In this document: piece after piece, positions 15,840 to 21,654 of the stretch
Position numbering within the stretch: position 1 is the stretch's first letter
Layout: every line of letters starts with the position of its first letter
Origin: Micromonospora sp. AMSO31t
Lineage (GTDB): Bacteria; Actinomycetota; Actinomycetes; Mycobacteriales; Micromonosporaceae
Direction of reading: 5' to 3'
Assembly: GCF_008868175.1 (NCBI RefSeq)
Contig: NZ_WBKT01000004.1
Location: 1-64,000 of the forward strand
Length of the DNA: 64,000 nt
The notes under the pieces: generated by a model
What the model was told of the DNA's origin: nothing
The model's database searches: none
Seen by the model: the letters and a program-made list of their open reading frames with translations, nothing else
Made by a program: the position numbers and the translations under genes

Positions 15840-17231
15840 ATGGTGGCCGGCAGAGTCGTACCCGGGCGGCTGCGGCGCCGGCTCGTCGTCGCGTTCGTCC
15901 TCGTCGCCGGCATGTCCGCCGGCACGCTGGCCACCGGGTCGTACCTCATGCTGCGGCAGGCCCGGTTCGACGGCTCGCTGCAACGCGCGGCCGCCGACGC
16001 CCGCTACCAGTTGGTGGTGGCCGCGCAGTTCCTGCCGCTGACCGACGCCCGCCGCACCGACCTGCTGGCCAGCTTCGAGGAGTCCGGGCGGCACGTGCTG
16101 CTGGTCGCCGGGGACACCCAGGCGTCCAACCCGCGCTACGCGCCGACGCCCGACCCGGACCTGCGCGCGAGCGTCGCCGCCGGCCAGCTCGGCTTCCAGC
16201 GCACCTCCGGCCGGCCCCACCTGCTGGTGGTCGGCGGCCGGATCCCCGGCTCCACCGTCGAGCTGTACGTGGTGACCGTCGAGGACGACCTCGTCGACGC
16301 CCTCGACCAGCTCCGCACCGCCTCGATCGTCGGCTGGGCGGCGGTGGTGCTGCTCGCCGCGGGCGTGGGCAACGCCCTCGCCCGCCGCACCCTGGAACCC
16401 GTCGGCCGGGCCAGCCGGGCCGCGCGGGCCGTCGCCGAGGGGCTGTTGCACACCCGGCTGCCGGTGCGCGGCCGGGACGAGTTCAGCGCCTGGGCCAGCT
16501 CCTTCAACGAGATGGCCGAGGCGCTGGAAACCAAGATCGAAGCGCTGTCCCAGGCCCAGGCCCGGGAGCGGCGGTTCACCGGCGACGTGGCGCACGAGCT
16601 GCGTACCCCCGTCACCGCACTGGTGGCGGCGGCCTCGCTGCTCGCCGACCAGCTCGACGCCCTCCCGGCCGACGCCCGCCGCGCCGCCGAACTGCTCGTC
16701 GCCGACGTGGTCCGGTTGCGCCGGCTGGTCGAGGAGCTGATGGAGATCTCCCGCCTGGACGCCGGCCGGGAGGTGCTCGCCACCCGCCCGGTGGACGTCG
16801 GGGCGCTGCTGCGCCGGATCGTCGCCGCTCACCCGGACGCCGCCCGGACCACGGTGGACGGCGACGCGCCGCCCGTGGTGACCGACCCGCGCCGGCTCGA
16901 ACGGGTCCTGAGCAACCTCGTGGCCAACGGGATCGAGCATGGCGGCGGCGACCTGCGCGCCGAGATCCGGCACACCGGCGTCGACCTCGTCATCGACGTC
17001 GCCGACCGCGGGCCCGGCATCCCCGCCGAGCACCTGGCGCACCTCTTCGACCGGTTCTACAAGGTGGACCCGGCTCGCACCGGCCCGGGCAGCGGGCTCG
17101 GCCTGGCCATCGCCCGGGAGAACGCCCGGCTGCTCGGCGGCCGGCTCGACGTGACCAGCGAGGTCGGCCAGGGCACCCGCTTCCGCCTCACCCTCCCCCT
17201 CGACACCGGGGGCACACCATGCGACGCCTGA
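15840..17231 (+). CDS. sensor histidine kinase
   Basis: 463 aa membrane kinase. TM helices at about residues 15-37 and 158-178 enclose an extracellular sensor of ~120 residues; a HAMP segment (RRTLEPVGRASRAARAVAEG) leads to the H-box DVAHELRTP, N-box SNLVANGIEHG, G1 DRGPGIP and G2 GSGLGLAIA. It phosphorylates the regulator encoded 7 bases upstream. The 3' end overlaps the lipoprotein gene by 13 bases, so all three are one operon. Confidence 0.94.
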   Translation: MVAGRVVPGRLRRRLVVAFVLVAGMSAGTLATGSYLMLRQARFDGSLQRAAADARYQLVVAAQFLPLTDARRTDLLASFEESGRHVLLVAGDTQASNPRYAPTPDPDLRASVAAGQLGFQRTSGRPHLLVVGGRIPGSTVELYVVTVEDDLVDALDQLRTASIVGWAAVVLLAAGVGNALARRTLEPVGRASRAARAVAEGLLHTRLPVRGRDEFSAWASSFNEMAEALETKIEALSQAQARERRFTGDVAHELRTPVTALVAAASLLADQLDALPADARRAAELLVADVVRLRRLVEELMEISRLDAGREVLATRPVDVGALLRRIVAAHPDAARTTVDGDAPPVVTDPRRLERVLSNLVANGIEHGGGDLRAEIRHTGVDLVIDVADRGPGIPAEHLAHLFDRFYKVDPARTGPGSGLGLAIARENARLLGGRLDVTSEVGQGTRFRLTLPLDTGGTPCDA

Positions 17232-18115
17232 TGCCGCCGCTCGCCGCGCTGCTGCTGCTCACCGCGGGCTGCGTCCCGCCGCGGACCGGCACACTCGGGC
17301 CCGCCCCGGCCGGGCCGTCGCCGACCACCAGCGCCGCCGCCGCACCGACCGGCGCTCCCGCGCCGACCCCGCCCGCGCCGGGCATCCCCACCACAGCCGC
17401 CACGACGGGTACGCCGACCAGCGCCGCACCGACCGGGCCGGACGGGACGCTGACCGTGCAGCTCTGGTTCGCGCGGGCCGGGAAACTCGTGCCCACCCGG
17501 CGGACGCTGCCGGCCACCGTGGCCACGTCCCGGCTGGCGCTCACCGAACTGGCCGCCGGCCCGTCCCCGGCCGAGCGGGCCGCCGGCCTGACCACCCTGG
17601 TCCCGGCCGGCACGGAGGTCACCCGCATCGCCGACGGGGTGGCGACGCTGGTCCCCCCGGCCGATCTCGACGCCGGCGGGACGGTCACCGCGCGGCTGCG
17701 GCGGGCCCAGGTGGTCTGGACGCTCACCCAGTTTTCCACCGTCCGGCGGGTCGCCTTCGCCCCGACCGACACGGCGACCGGGCGGGACGACTACGCCGAC
17801 CTGCTGCCGCCGATCGTGGTGACCGCCCCGGCGATCGGCGACCGGCTCGCCAGCCCGGTCACCGTCGCCGGGACCGCCGACGTGTACGAGGCGACGGTGA
17901 GCGTCCGGGTGCTGGACGCGGCGGGCCGGGAGATCGGCACCGCGTTCACGACGGCGTCCTGCGGCTCGGGCTGCCGCGGCACCTACCGGCTGAACGTCCG
18001 CTACCGGCACGCCGCGGCCGGACGCGGCACGGTCGAGGTGTACGAGGTGTCGGCGCGCGACGGCTCGCGGATCAATCTGGTGCGCGTCCCCGTCGACCTG
18101 GCCGCCGGCCGGTGA
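17219..18115 (+). CDS. GerMN/Gmad2 lipoprotein of the two-component operon
   Basis: 298 aa. A lipobox signal (PLAALLLLTAGC) is followed by a ~60-residue Pro/Thr/Ala linker, a GerMN domain (TVQLWFARAGKLVPTRRTLP ... LTELAAGPS) and a C-terminal Gmad2 Ig-like domain (ITAPAIGD-like start, SCGSGCRGTYRLNVRY). LpqB, the MtrB modulator, also pairs GerMN with an envelope domain, so this protein probably tunes the sensor kinase encoded just upstream. Confidence 0.88.
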   Translation: MRRLMPPLAALLLLTAGCVPPRTGTLGPAPAGPSPTTSAAAAPTGAPAPTPPAPGIPTTAATTGTPTSAAPTGPDGTLTVQLWFARAGKLVPTRRTLPATVATSRLALTELAAGPSPAERAAGLTTLVPAGTEVTRIADGVATLVPPADLDAGGTVTARLRRAQVVWTLTQFSTVRRVAFAPTDTATGRDDYADLLPPIVVTAPAIGDRLASPVTVAGTADVYEATVSVRVLDAAGREIGTAFTTASCGSGCRGTYRLNVRYRHAAAGRGTVEVYEVSARDGSRINLVRVPVDLAAGR

Positions 18116-18179
18116 CGGAGGCAGAGCTTGTCGCGCGGAACCGATTGCCTTTCGATAGGTTACGAGCGATAGTCGATGC

Positions 18180-18659
18180 ATGTTCACAGCTCAACGGGCG
18201 GTGGCTCCGCTCAAAGCCTTCCTCGTGCTGCTGTTCGGAATCCTCGTCCTGTTCCAGGTCATGTCGCTGCCGGGGCAGTTCGCGCACATGGCCAGAGAAA
18301 ATCCGGACCTGGCCTACCTGAGGTGGCCGGCGACCGCGGTGTCGGTGTTCTGGGTGCTCTGCATCCAGGTGGTGATCGTCTGCACCTGGAAGCTGCTCAC
18401 CCTGGTCAAGAAGGACCGCATCTTCAGCGAGGCGTCCCTGTCGTTGGTGGATGCGATCGTGTGGGCGATCGCCACCGCGTGGGTGGTGCTCGTGGGCGTC
18501 TTCCTCTACGTCGGCTTCAACGCGAACGACCCGGGACTGCCGCTCCTGCTCTTCCTGCTGGTGACCGGGGTGACCGTGCTGGGGCTGCTGATGGTGGTGA
18601 TGCGGGAGCTGCTGCGGCAGGCCACCACGCTTCGGACCGACATGGAAGCGGTGATCTGA
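18180..18659 (+). CDS. DUF2975 membrane protein
   Basis: 159 aa with four predicted transmembrane helices (about 10-28, 47-70, 92-115, 122-142) and the short KDRIFSEASLSLVDAI motif between helices 2 and 3 that marks DUF2975. Such proteins are almost always encoded next to a short XRE regulator, as here, and form an unexplained regulatory pair. The stop TGA overlaps the ATG of the next gene. The upstream region is unusually AT-rich for this genome and probably holds the promoter. Confidence 0.88.
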   Translation: MFTAQRAVAPLKAFLVLLFGILVLFQVMSLPGQFAHMARENPDLAYLRWPATAVSVFWVLCIQVVIVCTWKLLTLVKKDRIFSEASLSLVDAIVWAIATAWVVLVGVFLYVGFNANDPGLPLLLFLLVTGVTVLGLLMVVMRELLRQATTLRTDMEAVI

Positions 18660-18880
18660 TGCCCATCGTCGTCCGCATCGACGTCGAGCTGGCCAAACGC
18701 AAGATGAGCGTCGGCGAGTTCGCCGAGCGGGTCGGGCTCACCCCGGCCAACGTCGCGGTGCTGAAGAACGGCCGGGCCAAGGCCGTCCGCTTCAGCACCC
18801 TGGAAGCCATGTGCCGGGTTCTGGACTGCCAGCCCGGTGACCTGCTCGAGTGGGTCGAGGAACAGGGAGAAGACCGATGA
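18659..18880 (+). CDS. XRE-family HTH regulator (YozG-like)
   Basis: 73-aa single-domain HTH: VELAKRKMSVGEFAERVGLT, then PANVAVLKNGRAKAVRFSTL and CRVLDCQPGDLLEW, the Cro/C1 YozG type that partners DUF2975. The ATG overlaps the previous stop and its own stop overlaps the next ATG, so three cistrons are translationally coupled. Confidence 0.92.
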   Translation: MPIVVRIDVELAKRKMSVGEFAERVGLTPANVAVLKNGRAKAVRFSTLEAMCRVLDCQPGDLLEWVEEQGEDR

Positions 18881-19041
18881 AGTACGCACTGGGCCTCGTC
18901 GCCGTCCTCGCCGTCGCGCTCGGCGTCGCCGGCTTCGTGTACGGGGAGGCCGACGACTCGCCCGGCCTCCAGCTCCTGGCCGGCCTGCTCGTCATCGGCG
19001 CGGTCGCGGTCGGCGTGCGGATCGTCCGGCGCAGCCGGTAG
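18877..19041 (+). CDS. 54-aa two-helix membrane protein
   Basis: Very small hydrophobic protein: KYALGLVAVLAVALGVAGFV, a short acidic turn (GEADDSP), a second helix and a basic tail (RIVRRSR). It is the third, coupled cistron (ATGA) of the DUF2975/XRE operon and possibly a regulator or subunit of the DUF2975 protein. No enzymatic function is suggested. It is convergent with the minus-strand tRNA-Gln 6 bases away. Confidence 0.75.
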   Translation: MKYALGLVAVLAVALGVAGFVYGEADDSPGLQLLAGLLVIGAVAVGVRIVRRSR

Positions 19042-19047
19042 GCGTCG

Positions 19048-19120
19048 CTGCGAGCTGAGGATTCGAACCTCAATTCCCCGATCCAGAGTCGGATGTGCTG
19101 CCTGGTTGCACCAGCTCGCA
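19048..19120 (-). tRNA. tRNA-Gln(CTG), divergent copy
   Basis: 73 nt on the minus strand. Perfect 7-bp acceptor (TGCGAGC/GCTCGCA), D stem GTGC/GCAC, anticodon stem TCCGA/TCGGG with loop CTCTGGA (anticodon CTG), T arm TGAGG-TTCGAAT-CCTCA, discriminator G. CCA is not encoded. The U1-A72 pair is typical for glutamine tRNAs. Last member of the rtcB tRNA cluster. Confidence 0.85.
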
Positions 19121-19143
19121 GGGGATCCGCGGACCGCGGACCG

Positions 19144-19216
19144 TGCCCCGACCAGGATTCGAACCTGGGCTCTCCGGTTTCGTAGACCGGCGCGCTCTCC
19201 GCTGCGCCACCGGGGC
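19144..19216 (-). tRNA. tRNA-Arg(ACG), divergent copy
   Basis: 73 nt, minus strand. Acceptor GCCCCGG/TCGGGGC (one G-U), D stem GCGC/GCGC, anticodon stem CCGGT/ACCGG with loop CTACGAA (anticodon ACG), T arm CCAGG-TTCGAAT-CCTGG, discriminator A. It lies 23 bases from tRNA-Gln and just after the hairpin that follows rtcB. Confidence 0.87.
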
Positions 19217-19220
19217 GGAC

Positions 19221-19254
19221 GACCGGCGCCCCTCCCCCTCGCGGGGCGCCGGTC
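19221..19254 (-). terminator. hairpin between rtcB and tRNA-Arg
   Basis: A 12-bp perfect stem (19221-19232 with 19243-19254, 10-base loop) begins 4 bases after the rtcB stop on the minus strand. It has no U-tract. It may end rtcB mRNA, or act as a processing or stability element before tRNA-Arg. Confidence 0.6.
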
Positions 19255-19257
19255 GGT

Positions 19258-20457
19258 TCAACCCTTCACACAGACGACCTGCTTGAGGTGGGCGACCACC
19301 TCGACCAGGTCCTCCTGCTGGGCCATCACCTGGGTGATGTCCTTGTACGCGCCGGGGATCTCGTCGACCACCCCGGCGTCCTTGCGGCACTCGACGCCGG
19401 CCGTCTGCGCGGCCAGGTCGGCCGTGCTGTACGTCCGCTTCGCCTGCCCCCGCGACATCCGCCGCCCGGCCCCGTGCGACGCCGAGCAGTACGCGTCGAG
19501 GTTGCCCCTGCCGCGCACGATGTACGACCCGGTGCCCATCGACCCCGGGATGATGCCCAGGTCCCCGCGGCCCGCCCGGATCGCGCCCTTGCGGGTCACC
19601 AGCACCTCGACCCCGTCGTAGCTCTCCTCCGCCACGTAGTTGTGGTGGCAGGAGATCGGCTCGTCGTAGCCGACCTGCGGGAACTCGTCCCGGACGACGC
19701 CGCAGAGCAGGGCGAGCATGACGGCCCGGTTGCGGCGCGCGTACTCCTGCGCCCACCAGAGGTCCCGGCGGTAGGCGTCCATCTCCGGCGTGCCGGCGAG
19801 GAACACCGCGAGGTCCCGGTCGGGCAGGTCCACGTTGTGCGGCAGCCCGCGGGCCACCGCCATGTGCCGCTCGGCCAGTTCCTTGCCGATGTTGCGGGAG
19901 CCGGAGTGCAGCATCAGCCAGACCCGGCCCTCGTCCGGGCCGCCCTGCTCCAGGCAGACCTCGACGAAGTGGTTGCCGCCGCCGAGGGTGCCCAGCTGGC
20001 GCTGGGCCCGGGTCTCCAGCTGCGCCACCTTCCGGTCGAGGGTGGCGAAGCGCCGCCAGAACTCGTCCCAGCCGCCCTGCTCCAGCCCGCGCACCCGGCG
20101 CGGGTCGACCGCGTCGGCGCGCATGGCGAAGCCGACCGGGATGGCCGCCTCGATCGCGGTCCGCAGCGGGCCGAGGTCGTCGGGCAGGTCGGCCGCGGTG
20201 AGCGAGGTGCGCACCGCGGACATGCCGCAGCCGATGTCCACGCCGACGGCGGCGGGCGAGACGGCCTGCCGCATGGCGATGACCGAGCCCACAGTGGCGC
20301 CCTTGCCGAAGTGCACGTCCGGCATGACGGCGACGCCCTGCACCCAGGGCAGCGAGCTGATGTTGCGCAGCTGCCGGGCCGCCTGCGCCTCGATCGTGTA
20401 GGGGTCGGTCCAGACCCGGACCGGCGCCCGGGTACCGGCCAGCGGGGTGAAACCCAT
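19258..20457 (-). CDS. rtcB: RtcB family RNA 3'-phosphate/5'-OH ligase
   Basis: 399 aa. RtcB joins 2',3'-cyclic phosphate and 5'-hydroxyl RNA ends with GTP and Mn, the ends left by tRNA-cutting ribonucleases. Motifs: MPDVHFGKG, GVDIGCGM (metal Cys), TLGGGNHFVE, LHSGSRNIG, SCHHNYVAEE and the SHGAGR loop with the guanylylated His. ATG 20457 has CGAGGAG upstream. No archease or PrfH gene is nearby. Instead the gene sits between tRNA-Glu (30 bases upstream) and tRNA-Arg (downstream) on the same strand, so its mRNA and the tRNAs are probably one precursor. Confidence 0.95.
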   Translation of the reverse strand: MGFTPLAGTRAPVRVWTDPYTIEAQAARQLRNISSLPWVQGVAVMPDVHFGKGATVGSVIAMRQAVSPAAVGVDIGCGMSAVRTSLTAADLPDDLGPLRTAIEAAIPVGFAMRADAVDPRRVRGLEQGGWDEFWRRFATLDRKVAQLETRAQRQLGTLGGGNHFVEVCLEQGGPDEGRVWLMLHSGSRNIGKELAERHMAVARGLPHNVDLPDRDLAVFLAGTPEMDAYRRDLWWAQEYARRNRAVMLALLCGVVRDEFPQVGYDEPISCHHNYVAEESYDGVEVLVTRKGAIRAGRGDLGIIPGSMGTGSYIVRGRGNLDAYCSASHGAGRRMSRGQAKRTYSTADLAAQTAGVECRKDAGVVDEIPGAYKDITQVMAQQEDLVEVVAHLKQVVCVKG

Positions 20458-20487
20458 CGTCGTCTCCTCGGTTCAGGGGTGGTGTCG

Positions 20488-20560
20488 TAGGCCGTACGGG
20501 ACTCGAACCCGCAGCCTCCCGGGTGAGAATCGGGTGAGCTTCCAATTGCTCCAACGGCCC
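20488..20560 (-). tRNA. tRNA-Glu(CTC), divergent copy
   Basis: 73 nt, minus strand. Acceptor GGGCCGT/ACGGCCT with a G1-U72 wobble, D stem GAGC/GCTC, anticodon stem CCCGA/CCGGG with an A31-C39 mismatch and loop TTCTCAC (anticodon CTC), T arm GCGGG-TTCGAGT-CCCGT. The odd first pair and the mismatch make it look unlike a housekeeping tRNA-Glu. It ends 30 bases before rtcB. Confidence 0.78.
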
Positions 20561-20589
20561 GCGGAACGGCGGGTGCCGTCCGTGTGAGG

Positions 20590-20662
20590 TCCGGGACCGC
20601 GGAATCGAACCGCGTGTCTCTCGCGCCCAAGGCGAGCGGGTCAGCCAGCTCCCTCGTCCCGG
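20590..20662 (-). tRNA. tRNA-Pro(TGG), divergent copy
   Basis: 73 nt, minus strand. Perfect acceptor CCGGGAC/GTCCCGG, a weak 3-bp D stem (GGG/CCC with a 10-base loop), anticodon stem CTCGC/GCGAG with loop CTTGGGC (anticodon TGG), T arm CGCGG-TTCGATT-CCGCG, discriminator A. GA instead of the usual U8-purine9 is unusual. Confidence 0.8.
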
Positions 20663-20689
20663 TTGCTCTTCCGTTGAGGTACGCCCCTC
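20662..20689 (-). pseudogene. tRNA-like 5' half abutting tRNA-Pro
   Basis: The minus strand reads GAGGGGCGTACCTCAACGGA then AGAGCAAC, close to positions 1-28 of an elongator tRNA (acceptor strand, U8 region, D arm with AACGG). It stops exactly where tRNA-Pro begins; no anticodon or T arm of its own follows. One D-stem pair is mismatched. It is either a decayed tRNA or a deliberate tRNA mimic in the leader. Confidence 0.5.
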
Positions 20690-20703
20690 GGACCCGGTGA
20701 ACG

Positions 20704-20740
20704 AAAAAGCCGCCCGGTCCCTGGTCACGGGGCGGGCGGC
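20704..20740 (-). terminator. intrinsic terminator with U-tract, ahead of the tRNA-rtcB cluster
   Basis: On the minus strand a GC hairpin (arms 20733-20740 and 20709-20716 plus inner pairs) is followed at once by TTTTT (20708-20704). This is a classical rho-independent terminator, rare in this window where other hairpins lack a U-tract. It lies 24 bases after the 40-codon ORF and 15 bases before the tRNA-like half. Confidence 0.85.
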
Positions 20741-20763
20741 TGCGCGTTGTGTCGCGCCGGCGC

Positions 20764-20886
20764 TTAGTCGCGCCACCACCCCGGTTGCCACTGCTGCGGT
20801 CGGCAGCGACCCTGGCCCGCTTCGCGCGGCAGGGCACCGCCGCGCGGCGCGGGCCGCTCGACCTCGGTGCGATTCTGCTGCGACAC
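20764..20886 (-). CDS. 40-aa leader-like ORF rich in Gln/Arg/Pro/Glu
   Basis: The GTG at 20886 has a CAGGGAG site 6-7 bases upstream; TAA is at 20764. The peptide contains 6 Gln, 7 Arg, 5 Pro and 3 Glu (21 of 40 residues) plus a WQPGWWRD end. Gln at 15% is far above what a GC-rich proteome normally has. The clustered tRNAs carry exactly Gln, Arg, Glu and Pro; five Gln codons are CAG and six of seven Arg codons fit an ACG anticodon. With a terminator 24 bases later, this has the layout of a transcription-attenuation leader. It could instead be an independent small protein. Confidence 0.6.
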   Translation of the reverse strand: MSQQNRTEVERPAPRGGALPREAGQGRCRPQQWQPGWWRD

Positions 20887-20930
20887 GGTGTGCTCCCTGG
20901 GCGGTGGAACCGGTTGATGTTGGCCCGTTC

Positions 20931-20960
20931 ACGGTACGGGCGGGGGCCGGAGTGCCGCAA
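20931..20960 (-). promoter_or_regulatory. promoter for the leader ORF
   Basis: Minus strand -35 TTGCGG (20960-20955), 18-base spacer, -10 TACCGT (20936-20931), about 45 bases upstream of the GTG. The -10 sits inside an inverted repeat (GCCCGT ... ACGGGC, 20923-20941) that could be an operator. Confidence 0.55.
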
Positions 20961-21042
20961 CGGATATTGGCGAGGACGTTTCGGCCGGCGCCGAACGGAC
21001 TCCGGTCTAGCGTCGGACCAGGCAAAACGGAAGGGGTACGGG

Positions 21043-21654
21043 ATGGACCTGCGGTGTCGGGTGGCGGAACGGTTCCGGGAGGTCAACGGGGAGCACCCCA
21101 TGACGGCCGCGGACGACGCGTACGTCAGCGCGCAGTTCGTGGTGCTCGACGCGCTGTGCGCGGCGTCCGGGCGGGACCCGGACGGCGTACGCCGGTTGAT
21201 GCTGGACCGGCGGTTGCCGCTGCCGGGCTACCTGCGCTCGGACGGCGCGGAGATGGTCCCGGCGGACCTGTTCGCGCTGGCGGAGCGTGCCGGCGGGGTG
21301 GACGCGCTGCCCGGGTGGTTCGTGGGGCAGTGGGCGGACCCGGCGGACGGCGCGGAGGAGTGGGACGCCTACCTCAGCGGCCAGTACGTCTGCCTGCGTG
21401 CGGTGACGCCGGAGTCGATCCGCCGCAAGGGCGAGCTGACCACGGCGATCGGGGCGGCGCCGGCCGAGCCGGACGCCGGGTCGCCGGCCTGGCTCGACCG
21501 GCTGCACGCGCTGGTCGACGAGTTGGACGCGCTGGAGCCGGCCTTCACCGGCTACGACCGGCTCCGGTTCGGCGGCCCCACCTCCCGCGACACCTGCGTC
21601 GACGCCGTGCGCGCCCGGTATCCGCGGCGGGTCAGCGCGCCGACCGGCCGGTGA
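21043..21654 (+). CDS. DUF6058 family protein
   Basis: 203 aa soluble protein. NGEHPMTAADDAYVSAQFVV, RRLPLPGYLRSDGAEMVP, YLSGQYVCLRAVTPE and YDRLRFGGPTSRDTC match a family described as a natural-product biosynthesis protein (DUF6058); no catalytic mechanism is known. ATG 21043 is chosen for its position after a TAGCGT -10-like hexamer (21007-21012) and an AAGGGG site. The last 23 bases overlap the convergent ribosome-protection gene. Confidence 0.78.
   Translation: MDLRCRVAERFREVNGEHPMTAADDAYVSAQFVVLDALCAASGRDPDGVRRLMLDRRLPLPGYLRSDGAEMVPADLFALAERAGGVDALPGWFVGQWADPADGAEEWDAYLSGQYVCLRAVTPESIRRKGELTTAIGAAPAEPDAGSPAWLDRLHALVDELDALEPAFTGYDRLRFGGPTSRDTCVDAVRARYPRRVSAPTGR

Noticed and set aside
19048..20690. 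tRNA genes as an integration site with a remnant element
   Set aside because: All four tRNAs are complete, on one strand, and no tRNA 3'-end duplication or phage gene was seen nearby. The tRNA half is a 5' end, not the 3' end that att sites copy.
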